Positions 7,819-17,233 of a stretch of 64,000 bases of DNA are shown here, piece by piece (within the stretch, counting starts at the first letter, position 1; each line of letters begins with the position of its first letter). Source of the stretch: Bifidobacterium choladohabitans (GTDB taxonomy: Bacteria; Actinomycetota; Actinomycetes; Actinomycetales; Bifidobacteriaceae); the NCBI RefSeq assembly GCF_016102005.1, contig NZ_JACFPL010000002.1, positions 62,001-126,000 of the forward strand, in the 5' to 3' direction. The position numbers and the translations under genes are program-made. The notes beneath the pieces are model-generated. The model did no database searches. It was not told where the DNA came from and saw nothing but the letters and a program-made list of their open reading frames with translations.

Positions 7819-9342
7819 TCAGCGATCCGGCTCTTCCCAGATGGTGCCCAGCCTGGCGATGGAGAGGGAGTCGATCAGAGCCTTGCCCTCGCCGGATTCG
7901 GCGATCAGGCGGATGCCCCGCGGTCCTTGGGCGGGGAAGGAGTAGGAGGACATGATCTCCAGCCCGTCGTTGACGACAACCTCGATCGAGCCCCGGTCTA
8001 CGATGATGCGCAGCTTGAGCTTGCCCGAGGACTTGTCGACTGGAGCAGTGCGGTAACCCCGGTCCCCGTAGGTGTTGCAGTGGCGGTCGAGCACCACGCG
8101 GCCCAGCTGGTCGTCATAGCAGACCAGCGTGTGGTCGCCGGATTGCGTCCGGTGAATCTCCAGACCGATGCGCTCTGCCTGGGACTTGGCCAGGTCGATT
8201 TCCATAGCGATGTCGGCGGTCTGCGCGTCGTCAACCAGATCCTGGCTGCCGTTGACCTCCAGCTCGATGGAACCGAAGTCCTGCCTGTCCTGGTCCAGGT
8301 CGGAGAACTCGCGTACCGGCAGGCAACGCAGGTGATCGCCGGCCAGGGTGACCTCGCGGGGTACAGTGAACTGGCCGCACCAGCCGTCCTCCTGCATGGG
8401 GATTGGCTCGGTGAAGGGGCTCATCCAGCCGAAGACCAGCCGGCGGCCGTCAGGGGCCTGGAAGGTCTGCGGGGCATAGAAGTTATGGCCGTCATCCCAG
8501 AGGTGGAACTCAGTCTCCTGCTGGAAGTCGCCGCCGGGCTGCCAGCTGCCGATCACGTAGCCGGCATTGTTGTGGTTGCGCGCCTCAAACCCCTGGGGCT
8601 TAAGGCCCATGGCCGAATAGCAGATCACCCACTTGTCCTCCAGGGGGAACATGTCGGGGCATTCCAGCATGAAGACCTCAGGGTCGGGGTGCCGGTAGAT
8701 CACCCGGTCGAAGGTCCAATGCTCCATGTCGTTGGAGGTGTACATCCAGATCTCGCCCCGGTGGGCGGGGGTGCTGACTCCGAAGACCATATACCAGAGT
8801 CCGCCCATCTTCCACACCTTGGGATCGCGGAAGTGCAGGATCTTGTCGTCCGGGCAGGGGATCACGACCCCCTTCTTTTCGAAGTGGATGCCGTCTGAGG
8901 AGACAGCCATGCACTGCTCCTGGAGGTTGCCGTCATCATCGTTGACCCCGTTGCGCCAGCGGTGACCGGTGTAGTAGATGGTCAGACGGCCGTCGTCGCC
9001 CACCACGGCCGATCCGGAGAAGACCCCGTCCTTCTCGACCTCCAGGGTGGGTGCCATGGCCAGGGGCTCGCGCCTCCAGGTGACCAGGTCGGTGCTGGAC
9101 ACATGCCCCCAGTGCATGTTGCCCCACTCGCTCCCGTAGGGGTTGAGCTGGAAGTAGGCATGATAGCGCCCCTTGTAGTAGCTCAGGCCGTTGGGGTCGT
9201 TGATCCATCCGGCCTTGGAGGCGATGTGGCACTGGGGATACCAGCGGTCATTGCGGGTGGCGAAGAGCCGATCGATGCTCTTCTGGGCCTTGTCCAGTTG
9301 AGCGCTCATATCGGCGTTTTCCTTGGTTACTGACTGGTTCAT
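7819..9342 (-). CDS. cscA: GH32 beta-fructofuranosidase / sucrose hydrolase
   Basis: 507 residues, no signal peptide, so cytosolic. It hydrolyses the fructosyl bond of sucrose or short fructans. Seen: the GH32 triad motifs in order, WINDPNG (nucleophile Asp), FRDPKVW (stabiliser Asp) and LECPDMFPL (acid/base Glu), in a five-blade propeller, then a C-terminal beta-sandwich containing DRGSIEVVVNDG. The start MNQSVTKENADMSAQ has a good GAAAGGATT upstream on the minus strand; a later Met (MSAQ) is possible. It follows the CscB-type permease by 50 bp on the same strand and shares its promoter, so it probably acts on sugar brought in by that carrier. Confidence 0.92.
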   Translation of the reverse strand: MNQSVTKENADMSAQLDKAQKSIDRLFATRNDRWYPQCHIASKAGWINDPNGLSYYKGRYHAYFQLNPYGSEWGNMHWGHVSSTDLVTWRREPLAMAPTLEVEKDGVFSGSAVVGDDGRLTIYYTGHRWRNGVNDDDGNLQEQCMAVSSDGIHFEKKGVVIPCPDDKILHFRDPKVWKMGGLWYMVFGVSTPAHRGEIWMYTSNDMEHWTFDRVIYRHPDPEVFMLECPDMFPLEDKWVICYSAMGLKPQGFEARNHNNAGYVIGSWQPGGDFQQETEFHLWDDGHNFYAPQTFQAPDGRRLVFGWMSPFTEPIPMQEDGWCGQFTVPREVTLAGDHLRCLPVREFSDLDQDRQDFGSIELEVNGSQDLVDDAQTADIAMEIDLAKSQAERIGLEIHRTQSGDHTLVCYDDQLGRVVLDRHCNTYGDRGYRTAPVDKSSGKLKLRIIVDRGSIEVVVNDGLEIMSSYSFPAQGPRGIRLIAESGEGKALIDSLSIARLGTIWEEPDR

Positions 9343-9392
9343 CCTTGAATCCTTTCGGGTTGGATCGGTGCTGTTTATGATTGACGTGGGGA

Positions 9393-10685
9393 TCAGCCCT
9401 GGGTCACGGCGGACTTCTGCGAATCCCTGATGAAGGGATCGCCGTCAACCTGCTGGTCATCGCGCTTGAGCACGAAGATGCCGTAGATCAGGGCAGCGAG
9501 CACCACCAGGGAGATGGTGTAGAAGGTGACCTGGTCGCCGGCCCGGTCGTGGAGCATGCCCAGCGGGGTGGAAAGGGCCACCTGGCCGACCTGGGAGGCG
9601 ATCTGGAAGCCCACCATGTAGAGGGTGGCGGACAGCTTGGGGTTGAAGTGCAGGGTGAAGTAGCGGAAGGCCGGCAGGCTGAAGAGCGGGACCTCGATGG
9701 AGTGGAAGAGCTTGACGATGGAGACCATGACCGGGTCGTGGAAGAAACCGCACAGGCCGATCCTGGCGAACATGACCGTAGCCCCCAGCAAGAGGGAGTT
9801 GCGCACGCCTATCTTGCGCATGATGACTGGGACCACGCCCATCATGGCCGATTCCAGGAAGACCTGGAAGGAGTTGAGGATGCCGTAGACCTGGTTGCCC
9901 AGCTGCGGTGTGGCGAAGAGGTTGGCGTAGTAAGTGGGGAACATCTGCTGGTCGAAGACCGTGTAGAAGGTGTTGGTGAAGACCATGAAGATGATCAGCA
10001 GCCAGAGGGCCGGCATACCCAGTACGTGGAGCATATCGCTGAGTGAAGGCTGGGACTTCTCACCGTCTGGTGTCGATTCGCGGCGAATCTCGTCGCGCTG
10101 CTCGTCCGGGATCCAGAAGGCGTAGACCAGCAGCATGCACAGCCCGAAGGCGGACCCCAGCCAGAAGTTGATCATGGGGTTGATGTTGAAGACGAAGCCG
10201 GCGATCAGGGCCACGATGGCGTAGCCGAAGGAGCCCCAGGCCCGGGACTGTCCATACTCGAAGCCGAACTTCCGGGAGTAGCGCTCGGTGATGGCCTCGA
10301 TCAGGGAGCAGCCTGACATGAAGCCAGCCGAGAGGACCACGGCGCCGAGCATGGCGCCCAGCATTATGTTGGAGCGCATGAGCGGCGCATAGATGAATTG
10401 GACGAAGGGCCCCACCAGGGCGGCGATGGCAGCGATGAAGATGGCCAGACGGCGTTTGACTCCCAGTTCGTCCTGGATGACCCCGTAGACAAACATGATG
10501 ATCAGGGTTGCCACGGAGTTGATGGAGTAGATGTTGCCGACCTGGGTGTTGGTCATGCCAAGTCCCGTTACCAGCCATCGCTGGTAGAAGGACCACCAGA
10601 CTCCCCATGCGCAGAAGAAGAAGAATATTCCGGTAGAGGATTCCAAATATGATGGATTCCTCCACGCCGATAATTTGGTGGCCAT
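9393..10685 (-). CDS. cscB: LacY/CscB-type oligosaccharide:proton symporter (sucrose permease)
   Basis: 430 residues from the chosen ATG (MATKLSAWRN), with about 12 membrane segments. Belongs to the OHS branch of the major facilitators: the opening SSTGIFFFFCAWGVWWSFYQ is very like LacY/CscB, and ESAMMGVVPV and LSATLYMVGFQI also fit. A longer frame opens at 10757, but those 24 residues are not membrane-protein-like and would cover the mRNA leader; the ATG at 10685 is preceded by AAAGAGGGGCAGC. First gene after the promoter at 10775-10803, with the fructosidase next: together a sucrose uptake and cleavage operon. Raffinose or another beta-fructoside cannot be excluded. Confidence 0.9.
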   Translation of the reverse strand: MATKLSAWRNPSYLESSTGIFFFFCAWGVWWSFYQRWLVTGLGMTNTQVGNIYSINSVATLIIMFVYGVIQDELGVKRRLAIFIAAIAALVGPFVQFIYAPLMRSNIMLGAMLGAVVLSAGFMSGCSLIEAITERYSRKFGFEYGQSRAWGSFGYAIVALIAGFVFNINPMINFWLGSAFGLCMLLVYAFWIPDEQRDEIRRESTPDGEKSQPSLSDMLHVLGMPALWLLIIFMVFTNTFYTVFDQQMFPTYYANLFATPQLGNQVYGILNSFQVFLESAMMGVVPVIMRKIGVRNSLLLGATVMFARIGLCGFFHDPVMVSIVKLFHSIEVPLFSLPAFRYFTLHFNPKLSATLYMVGFQIASQVGQVALSTPLGMLHDRAGDQVTFYTISLVVLAALIYGIFVLKRDDQQVDGDPFIRDSQKSAVTQG

Positions 10686-10774
10686 GCTGCCCCTCTTTCC
10701 TTGGTGTGCACCGCTTCTCCGCAGTGCCTCCAGGTCCCAAGCACTTCCTGTGTGCAAAGCGGACCCTGGTAGGT

Positions 10775-10803
10775 ATAGTAGGCCGTCAATCGATTTACGT
10801 CAA
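10775..10803 (-). promoter_or_regulatory. sigma70-type promoter of the sucrose operon
   Basis: Read on the minus strand: -35 TTGACG (10803-10798), a 17-bp spacer, -10 TACTAT (10780-10775). It lies about 90 bp before the permease ATG. The spacer and the -35 box are covered by two LacI-type operators, so repressor binding would block RNA polymerase directly. Confidence 0.75.
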
Positions 10804-10811
10804 ACGATTGA
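10786..10811. promoter_or_regulatory. two LacI-family operators
   Basis: TCAATCGATTTA (10786-10797) and TCAAACGATTGA (10800-10811) are near-palindromes of 12 bp, each centred on CG as is usual for LacI-family sites; their centres are 14 bp apart. The outer arms also form GTCAATCG...CGATTGAC. The first lies between -35 and -10, the second overlaps the -35 box. The LacI-family gene immediately upstream (10952-12025) is the likely repressor. A weaker, similar element, ACCGATTGTCGATTGGT, occurs near 10860 and may be a third site. Confidence 0.72.
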
Positions 10812-10951
10812 CGATTGCTATGCGTACCTTGCACGATAAGCAACCAGCCGGGGATGCTGACCGATTGTCGATTGGTGCGAAGCCCGCCAGTATGCGACCT
10901 TGGTTCACCATCTTGCGACGGTGAGAGGGGTGAGGGAAGGGTGATTCTGGC

Positions 10952-12025
10952 TCAGCGGCTGGCTGGGCCCGGGTCCGAGGCATCATCGAGGCGGGTGGAG
11001 CCCTTGCGGATCAGGGCGCAATGGATGCGCACCCCGTCAGCTTGATCAAGCGGCGGCAGGACGGCACGGGTGTCGGGCAGGGGAAGAGCAGCGCGACAGG
11101 GATTGATTTGCGCCAGCAGTCGCCGCACCGCCCAGAAGCCCATCTCGTAGTGGGGCAGTTCGACCGTGGTCAGGGGAGGTGCCGTGGTTTCGGCCACGAC
11201 CTGGTGATTGTCCACGCCCACCAGATTAAGGTCCCTGCCGATGATCAGATGGCGGGCTGCGGCGGCCTGGTAGAGGTAGAAGGAACGTGAATCATTGAAG
11301 CAGAAGACGCCATCGGGGTGCTGGTCGTCCATCAGATCGTTTGTCTGATCCATGGCCTCCTGGTTGAATCCCGCCAGTCGGATCAAGGACTGGCCTGCAG
11401 GTAACCCAGCTTCCTTGAGAGCGGCCTGATACCCCCGCATTCTGTCTTCCTGCGCCGGCAGATCCTGTGTGGTGCCCAGGTAGGCCACCCGGCGGCAGCC
11501 TGATTCAATCAGATGGCGGGTGGCATCGTAGCCGATCAGAAACTCGTCAGGGGCGATGCTGGGGCAACGGTCGGCCCGCTCCACCGCGTTGACCACCACG
11601 GCAGGGCAGGAGCGCAGAGCCTGGGGCAGGTCGACATCCTGGTCATACATCTTGGCGAAGAGGAAACCGTCCACCCCATAGCGCTTCAGAGCCTGGATCT
11701 GCTCGGCTTCCCGAACGCCCCCGTCGGTGGAGACGGTGAGAAGCACATAGCCACGCTCGGCTGCCGCATCCTGCGCACCCTGAATGATGGCGCCGGCGTA
11801 TGGCGTGGTGGCCACCTCTTGGCTGATGAAGCCCAGCATGCCGGTCTTGCTGGTGCGCAGCGACCGTGCCATGGGATTGGGCCGATAGCCCAGGGTCTTG
11901 GCTGTGTTGCGCACCTTTCGGGCGATCTCCGACTTGACCCTGCCCTTGTCGCGGCCGTTGAGCACCAGGGAGACCGTGGAGACGGACACGCCTGTGCGTT
12001 CGGCGATCTGCTTCATCGTGATCAT
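10952..12025 (-). CDS. cscR: LacI-family transcriptional regulator of the sucrose operon
   Basis: 357 residues. An N-terminal HTH (MKQIAERTGVSVSTVSLVLNG) and hinge helix (GYRPNPMARSLRT) bind DNA; a periplasmic-binding-protein-like domain (LGFISQEVATTPYAGAIIQGA onward) senses a ligand, presumably a sugar. The ATG at 12025 is preferred over a GTG at 12031 because AAGGTG lies 5 bp before it. It sits on the same strand just upstream of the permease and fructosidase; its product probably binds the two operators at 10786-10811. The effector (sucrose, fructose or a phosphate ester) is not evident from sequence. Confidence 0.88.
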   Translation of the reverse strand: MITMKQIAERTGVSVSTVSLVLNGRDKGRVKSEIARKVRNTAKTLGYRPNPMARSLRTSKTGMLGFISQEVATTPYAGAIIQGAQDAAAERGYVLLTVSTDGGVREAEQIQALKRYGVDGFLFAKMYDQDVDLPQALRSCPAVVVNAVERADRCPSIAPDEFLIGYDATRHLIESGCRRVAYLGTTQDLPAQEDRMRGYQAALKEAGLPAGQSLIRLAGFNQEAMDQTNDLMDDQHPDGVFCFNDSRSFYLYQAAAARHLIIGRDLNLVGVDNHQVVAETTAPPLTTVELPHYEMGFWAVRRLLAQINPCRAALPLPDTRAVLPPLDQADGVRIHCALIRKGSTRLDDASDPGPASR

Positions 12026-12086
12026 GGGCACACCTTAACCTGCTCAGGCGATTTCAGCCTGGCTGATCTTCGGTGACAGTGAGCTT

Positions 12087-12422
12087 TCAGCGGTTTTCCC
12101 CGCCCAGGATCCGGTCGACCCGCTCCACCTTTTCGTGGATCTGGTCCCGCTTGCCGTGACGGATGTCCAGCTTGAGGCTGACGCCGGTCCTGTACCCCTG
12201 CTCGGCCAGGACCCGTGTGGCCTCTTCCACGACCTCCATGACCCGGTGCAGATCACCTTCGATCACGGTGCTCATGGCATTGGTCTGGTTGGGTAGCCCC
12301 GAGTCCCTGATGACCTTGATGACCTGGGCCACATAGGTGGACAGCTCCTCACCCTGACCGGAGGGTGCGATCGTGACCTCGGCTACGGTGTTCAGATAGG
12401 ATGGGTCGTTCATATCGGGCAT
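12087..12422 (-). CDS. MTH1187/YkoF-family thiamine-binding-type protein
   Basis: 111 residues. Small ferredoxin-like-fold protein: VAEVTIAPSGQGEELSTYVAQVIKVI, then NAMSTVIEGDLHRVMEVVEEAT and VSLKLDIRHGKRD. These match the DUF77/MTH1187 family, members of which bind thiamine or pyrimidine precursors. No thiamine genes are adjacent and I find no TPP riboswitch upstream, so the biological role here is open. It lies between the LacI regulator and glyS, transcribed away from glyS. Confidence 0.72.
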   Translation of the reverse strand: MPDMNDPSYLNTVAEVTIAPSGQGEELSTYVAQVIKVIRDSGLPNQTNAMSTVIEGDLHRVMEVVEEATRVLAEQGYRTGVSLKLDIRHGKRDQIHEKVERVDRILGGENR

Positions 12423-12619
12423 ATTGGGAACCTTTCCGCATCGATTGGTGTTCGTAGGCAGGATGCCCGGTGTCCCCTGCGGTCACCTGCGCGGCCTCCC
12501 GCACCTGCCTTGATGGTAGGCCTCCACGCTGACAGCAGGTCACCCGCCGAAGGTATGCTGGAGGCCGGTCATCAGGTCGTAGCCCCCAGGAGGGGGTTCC
12601 CGAGCAGAAGGTGTGATCA
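12423..12619. other. divergent intergenic region before glyS
   Basis: About 200 bp separating the minus-strand thiamine-binding-type gene from glyS. It must hold both promoters, but no box pair stands out. I looked for a glycine riboswitch and for the T-box GGTGG/TGGTACCGCG signature and found neither. Confidence 0.5.
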
Positions 12620-14137
12620 GTGGCAGTATCGAAACTGGATGAGGTCATCTCCCTGGCCAAGCGCCGAGGGTTCGTCTTTCCCGCAGGGGAGATCTACGGC
12701 GGGACGCGCTCGGCCTGGGACTATGGTCCTTTGGGCGTGGCTCTCAAGGACAATATCAAGCGTGAGTGGTGGCGGACCATGGTGGTCACCCGCGACGACG
12801 TGGTCGGCGTGGACACCTCGGTCATCCTGCCCACGGCGGTCTGGGAAGCCTCGGGCCATGTGTCCGTCTTCAACGACCCCCTGATCGAGTGCCTGAACTG
12901 CCACAAGCGGCACCGGGCCGACACCCTGGAGGAGGCCTACGCCGAAAAGCACGGCCACGATCCGGAAAACGGCCTCAGGGACATCCCCTGCCCGGACTGC
13001 GGCACCAAGGGCCAGTGGACCGAGCCGCGCGACTTCAACATGATGCTGCAGACCCACCTGGGACCCGTCCAGGACGAGAAGAGCCTGCACTATCTGCGCC
13101 CCGAGACCGCCCAGGGAATCTTCGTGGACTTCAAGTCCGTCATGGCCTCCTCCCGCTCCAAGCCCCCCTTCGGCATCGCCAACATGGGCAAGAGCTTCCG
13201 CAACGAGATCACGCCCGGCAATTTCATCTTCCGCACCCGCGAGTTCGAGCAGATGGAGATGGAGTTCTTCGTCCACCCCGGCACTGACGAACAATGGCAT
13301 CAGTACTGGATCGATGCCAGGACCCGTTGGTACGTGGACCTGGGTGTCAAGCCGGAGAACCTGCGCCACTACGAGCACCCCAAGGAGAAGCTGGCCCACT
13401 ATTCCAAGCGGACCGTGGACATCGAATACCGGTTCGGCTTCCAGGGCTCCGAGTGGGGCGAGCTGGAGGGCGTGGCCAATCGCACCGACTACGACCTAAA
13501 GGCCCATGCCGAGCACTCGGGCGAGGATCTGAGCTACTTCGACCAGGCCAGCGGGGAACGCTACATCCCCTACGTGATCGAGCCTGCAGCCGGTCTGACG
13601 CGCTCGCTGATGGCCTTCCTGGTGGATGCCTACGACGTGGACGAGGCCCCCAACACCAAGGGCGGGGTCGACCGGCGCACCGTGCTGCGTCTGGACCCGA
13701 GGCTGGCCCCAATCAAGACCGCGGTTCTTCCCCTGTCCAAGAAGCCTGATCTGCAGCGGATCGCCCATGACCTGGCCGCCGACCTGCGCCAGAATGAGTG
13801 GATGGTGGACTATGACGAGTCCGGCGCCATCGGCCGCCGCTACCGTCGTCAGGACGAGATCGGCACGCCCCTGTGCATCACCGTGGACTTCGACACCCTG
13901 GACGACAAGGCGGTCACCATCCGCAACCGCGACTCCATGCAGCAGGACCGGGTGGCTCTGGACCAGGTGGAGGACTATGTGCGCCAGGTCGTCGGCGAGC
14001 AGCGGGTGCGTTACCCCATGGGTCCGTCGGACCTGACCGGTGCGCGTGCCGCTGACGGCTACACGGACCTGGCCAGCGAGCCGGGTACGGACGAGAGCGA
14101 ACCCATCAAGGTGGCCGAGGCCGGTGGCCGGTACTGA
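12620..14137 (+). CDS. glyS: glycyl-tRNA synthetase (alpha2 dimer type)
   Basis: 505 residues, class II synthetase of the single-chain eukaryote/archaeal-like type common in actinobacteria. Seen: [22 protein letters not shown] near the N-terminus, the Cys pairs ECLNCHK and [16 protein letters not shown], motif 2 [21 protein letters not shown], motif 3 near [10 protein letters not shown], and a C-terminal anticodon-binding domain starting around [18 protein letters not shown] start at 12620; a weak GAAGGTG lies upstream. It is followed closely by dusB. Confidence 0.96.
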   Translation: MAVSKLDEVISLAKRRGFVFPAGEIYGGTRSAWDYGPLGVALKDNIKREWWRTMVVTRDDVVGVDTSVILPTAVWEASGHVSVFNDPLIECLNCHKRHRADTLEEAYAEKHGHDPENGLRDIPCPDCGTKGQWTEPRDFNMMLQTHLGPVQDEKSLHYLRPETAQGIFVDFKSVMASSRSKPPFGIANMGKSFRNEITPGNFIFRTREFEQMEMEFFVHPGTDEQWHQYWIDARTRWYVDLGVKPENLRHYEHPKEKLAHYSKRTVDIEYRFGFQGSEWGELEGVANRTDYDLKAHAEHSGEDLSYFDQASGERYIPYVIEPAAGLTRSLMAFLVDAYDVDEAPNTKGGVDRRTVLRLDPRLAPIKTAVLPLSKKPDLQRIAHDLAADLRQNEWMVDYDESGAIGRRYRRQDEIGTPLCITVDFDTLDDKAVTIRNRDSMQQDRVALDQVEDYVRQVVGEQRVRYPMGPSDLTGARAADGYTDLASEPGTDESEPIKVAEAGGRY

Positions 14138-14168
14138 GACTGATTGCACGACCCCAAAGGTTGCCCCG

Positions 14169-15302
14169 GTGCAGCTGGGCCCGATAACCGTACCTGTTCC
14201 GGTCATGCTTTCGCCCATGGCGGGCGTGACCAACTGGCCCTTCCGCCTGCTCTGCCGCGAGTACGGACCCGACGGACTGTATGTGGGGGAGATGGTCACG
14301 GCCCGGGCCCTGGTGGCGCGCAACCCCAAGGCCTTCAGGCTATGCCGCTTCGCCCCCCAGGAGAAGGTGCGCTCCCTGCAACTGTATGGGGTGGACCCTC
14401 AGATCATGGAGCAGGCCACCCGGATGGTGGTCGATGCCGGCTGGGCCGATCATATTGACATGAACTTCGGCTGCCCGGTCCCCAAGGTCACCAGACATGG
14501 CGGCGGGTCCGCCCTGCCCTGGAAGACCGACCTCTTCGCCGAACTGGTCCATCGTGTGGTCGCTGTCTGCTCGCCTGCCGGGATCCCCGTCACCGCAAAG
14601 ATCCGGGTGGGCATCGACCACCAGCACGAGACCTTCTTGGAGGCCGCCCACATAGCCCAGGAGGAAGGGTGTGCCGCCGTCACTCTGCACGCCAGAACCA
14701 CGGCTGAATACTATGGAGGCCATGCCGACTGGGACCGGATCGCCCAGCTGGTCCAGGCCGTAGATATCCCCGTCTTCGGCAACGGCGACATCTGGACCGC
14801 CGAGGATGCCCTGGACATGTTCGCCCAGACCGGCTGCGCAGGTGTGGCCATCGGCCGGGGCTGCCAGGGCCGTCCATGGCTCTTTGCCGACATCGCGGCG
14901 GCCTTGGCCGGCTCCCCGGAACGGCAGGAGCCCACCCTGGGCCAGGTGGGGGCCATCATGGCCCGCCACGCCAGGCTCCTGGTCGAGTTCTACGACGGCG
15001 ACGAACGCATGGCCGTCCATGATATGCGCAAGCACGTGGCCTGGTATCTCAAGGGCTTCGCCGTGGGCGGCCAGGTGCGCCGCGACTTCATGGCCTGCGA
15101 GAGCCTTGAGGATATGGACCGCTGCATCGCCAACCTGAACCAGGACATGCCCTATCCGCGGGCAGTGGCCGGCAAGCCCCGGGGCCGGGTCCGCTATGCC
15201 AAGAAGGTCCGCCTGCCCTATGGCTGGCTGGATTCGCGGATCACCACCCATCAGGAGCGCGAGACGCTCTTCGGCAACGACCCCATGGATGCCTCCTACT
15301 GA
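14169..15302 (+). CDS. dusB: tRNA-dihydrouridine synthase
   Basis: 377 residues from the GTG at 14169 (MQLGPITVPVPV), chosen because AAAGG lies 8 bp before it; a GTG at 14124 overlapping the glyS end is an alternative. An FMN-dependent TIM-barrel enzyme that reduces uridine in tRNA D-loops. Seen: LSPMAGVTNWPFR, the catalytic-Cys motif MNFGCPVPKVTRHGGGSAL, VTLHARTTAEYYGG, FGNGDIW and GVAIGRGCQGRPWLF, plus a C-terminal helical domain. The glyS-dusB gap is about 30 bp, so they are probably co-transcribed. Confidence 0.93.
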   Translation: MQLGPITVPVPVMLSPMAGVTNWPFRLLCREYGPDGLYVGEMVTARALVARNPKAFRLCRFAPQEKVRSLQLYGVDPQIMEQATRMVVDAGWADHIDMNFGCPVPKVTRHGGGSALPWKTDLFAELVHRVVAVCSPAGIPVTAKIRVGIDHQHETFLEAAHIAQEEGCAAVTLHARTTAEYYGGHADWDRIAQLVQAVDIPVFGNGDIWTAEDALDMFAQTGCAGVAIGRGCQGRPWLFADIAAALAGSPERQEPTLGQVGAIMARHARLLVEFYDGDERMAVHDMRKHVAWYLKGFAVGGQVRRDFMACESLEDMDRCIANLNQDMPYPRAVAGKPRGRVRYAKKVRLPYGWLDSRITTHQERETLFGNDPMDASY

Positions 15303-15533
15303 AGCCGGAAATATTCCCGTCACCAACCGTGCGCATCCGGGTCTAGAATCAGGGTTTAGAATACGGACAGAACGGCGTGGAGGTTCTCTCGGGAGGCCAG
15401 GACGGTTGGCTCTGACCTCCCGGACCCTGGGCCCACGGCCGTCAGGAAGGGTCGGAACGCCTGTGGGCAAATGCGTGTTGGCGTATATGACCTGCGCTAG
15501 AGTTGAGCGTAACGTGAGTGACGGGAGCATACT
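15303..15533 (+). promoter_or_regulatory. ftsZ upstream region with TAGAAT boxes and a hairpin
   Basis: 231 bp without a gene. Two TAGAAT hexamers occur at 15344-15349 and 15357-15362, both plausible -10 boxes. GGGAGG at 15391 and CCTCCC near 15416 could pair to form a stem-loop in the leader. A second -10-like TAGAGT lies near 15500. If transcription begins near 15370, ftsZ has a leader of about 160 nt. The boxes are read from sequence; promoter activity is inference. Confidence 0.4.
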
Positions 15534-16706
15534 GTGAGCGAGATTGCCCAGAATGACAATTTCAACGACAAGACCAACATCAAGGTCGTTGGTGTTGGTG
15601 GAGCCGGTGGCAATGCTGTCAATCGCATGATCGCCGAAGGTCTGCAGAATGTTGAATTTGTGGCCATCAATACCGATGCCAAGGATCTTCTGCGCTCAGA
15701 AGCCGATGTGAAGATCTCCCTTTCCGATGCCAACAGCCGCGGCCTGGGAGCCGGAGCCGATCCGGAGAAGGGCGCCAAGGCCGCCCAGGATCATCAGTCC
15801 GACATCGAAGAGGTCCTCAAGGGCGCCGATATGGTCTTCGTCACTGCAGGGGAGGGCGGCGGCACAGGCACCGGCGCCAGCCCCCTGGTAGCGCGTGCAG
15901 CCCGTCAGCAAGGCGCGCTCACCATCGCCGTAGTCACACGCCCCTTCACCTTTGAAGGCCCCAGGCGCTCCGCTTCCGCCGAATCGGGCATCGAGAACCT
16001 GCGCAAGGAGGTCGATGCCCTTATCGTTATCCCCAATGACCGGCTTCTGGACCTCTCGGATCGCACGGTCTCGGTCATGGACGCCTTCAAGACGGCCGAC
16101 ACCGCCCTGCTGGCCGGGGTTCAGGGCATCACCGACCTGATCACCATGAACTCCTACATTCACGTGGACTTCTCCGATGTCACCGCCATCTTGAAGGATG
16201 CCGGCACCGCCCTCTTCGGCATCGGCGCAGCCAGGGGCGAGGATCGAGCCACCCAGGCCGCCGAGATCGCCATCTCCTCTCCGCTCCTGGAGGAGAGCAT
16301 CGAGGGTGCCCATGGGGCCCTGATCAACGTGGCCGGCCCCACCGACCTGAGCATGCAGGAGGCATCTGCCGCCGCCCAGCTGGTTCAGGATGCCATCCAT
16401 CCCGAGGCACAGATCATCTGGGGCCTGGCCTTGGACGACGCCTACGGGGACGAGGTGCGGGTCACGGTCATCGCCGCCGGGTTCGATCCCACCCCTAAGA
16501 AGGACGAGACCCCGGCTCCTGCAGTGGACACGACCACAGCACCGGCAGCGGCCACCCCGGTCCAGGAGCCCCAGCAGCCGCTGACGACTCCATCCGCCCA
16601 GGTGGAGTCCGATGAGACCTCCGAACACGATGTGGTGCCCCCCGCCTCCGGCGATGACGGCACCTCCGACCCGGGATATCTGGATATCCCTGACTTTCTG
16701 CGGTAA
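15534..16706 (+). CDS. ftsZ: cell division protein FtsZ
   Basis: 390 residues. The tubulin-like GTPase that forms the cytokinetic ring. Seen: VVGVGGAGGNAVNRM, the tubulin signature GEGGGTGTGASP, RSASAESGIENLR, the T7 loop, an acidic/Pro-rich linker (about 325-375) and a C-terminal conserved peptide ending GYLDIPDFLR, the docking site for SepF and other partners. GTG start with GGGAG 8 bp upstream. Unlike many actinobacteria, it does not follow ftsQ: the dcw cluster lies about 29 kb downstream in this window. sepF follows after 18 bp without ylmD/ylmE-type genes between. Confidence 0.98.
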   Translation: MSEIAQNDNFNDKTNIKVVGVGGAGGNAVNRMIAEGLQNVEFVAINTDAKDLLRSEADVKISLSDANSRGLGAGADPEKGAKAAQDHQSDIEEVLKGADMVFVTAGEGGGTGTGASPLVARAARQQGALTIAVVTRPFTFEGPRRSASAESGIENLRKEVDALIVIPNDRLLDLSDRTVSVMDAFKTADTALLAGVQGITDLITMNSYIHVDFSDVTAILKDAGTALFGIGAARGEDRATQAAEIAISSPLLEESIEGAHGALINVAGPTDLSMQEASAAAQLVQDAIHPEAQIIWGLALDDAYGDEVRVTVIAAGFDPTPKKDETPAPAVDTTTAPAAATPVQEPQQPLTTPSAQVESDETSEHDVVPPASGDDGTSDPGYLDIPDFLR

Positions 16707-16724
16707 TCAGGCGAAGGAGCAGGT

Positions 16725-17192
16725 ATGGCAGGATTGATGAAGAACGCAATGTCCTTTTTCGGCATGTCGGATGTCGTGGATGACGATGACGACGACCTGG
16801 CCGACGATGACGAGGCCCGCGACGGCTTCGACACCGATCACTCTGTGACTCCCATGGCTCCGCAATCCACGTCCAGCAGCCAGGAAGCCGAGTCCACGCC
16901 CTTCCAGAGCCGGATCAACCGCATCACCACCATCCATCCCAAGTCCTACGAGGATGCCCAGATGGTCGGCAGGGCCCTGCGGGACGGGGTTCCGGTGGTC
17001 CTCAACCTGACAGGCGTGTCCGAGTCGGTTGCCTACAGGATTGTCGATTTCTCCGCCGGCGTGGTCTTCGGGGTACGCGGGTCCATTGAGCGGGTCACCC
17101 CCAGGGTCTTCCTGCTCAGTCCTGCACAGGTCAACATCAAGGTGGAGGAGCCCGAGTCAGGCTCCTCGGCCAAGGGGCTTTTCGCCCAGTGA
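16725..17192 (+). CDS. sepF: SepF, FtsZ membrane anchor
   Basis: 155 residues. A short N-terminal segment MAGLMKNAMSFFGM is the likely amphipathic membrane-binding helix; a very acidic linker (DDDDDLADDDEA) follows; the C-terminal SepF domain starts around FQSRINRITTIHPKSYEDA and contains LNLTGVSESVAYRIVDFSAGVVFG. In actinobacteria SepF is the main membrane tether of FtsZ. Good AAGGAG 6 bp before the ATG. Located directly between ftsZ and yggT. Confidence 0.95.
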   Translation: MAGLMKNAMSFFGMSDVVDDDDDDLADDDEARDGFDTDHSVTPMAPQSTSSSQEAESTPFQSRINRITTIHPKSYEDAQMVGRALRDGVPVVLNLTGVSESVAYRIVDFSAGVVFGVRGSIERVTPRVFLLSPAQVNIKVEEPESGSSAKGLFAQ

Positions 17193-17233
17193 CCGAAGCC
17201 CTGGCAGCCTTGTCCGCAGGAGCCTGAAGACGC

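Noticed and set aside
12423-12619. Glycine riboswitch, T-box or TPP riboswitch between the thiamine-binding-type gene and glyS
   Set aside because: None of the conserved core sequences could be found on either strand.
15391-15420. Hairpin upstream of ftsZ as a rho-independent terminator for dusB
   Set aside because: No T run follows the GGGAGG/CCTCCC stem; at most a leader structure.
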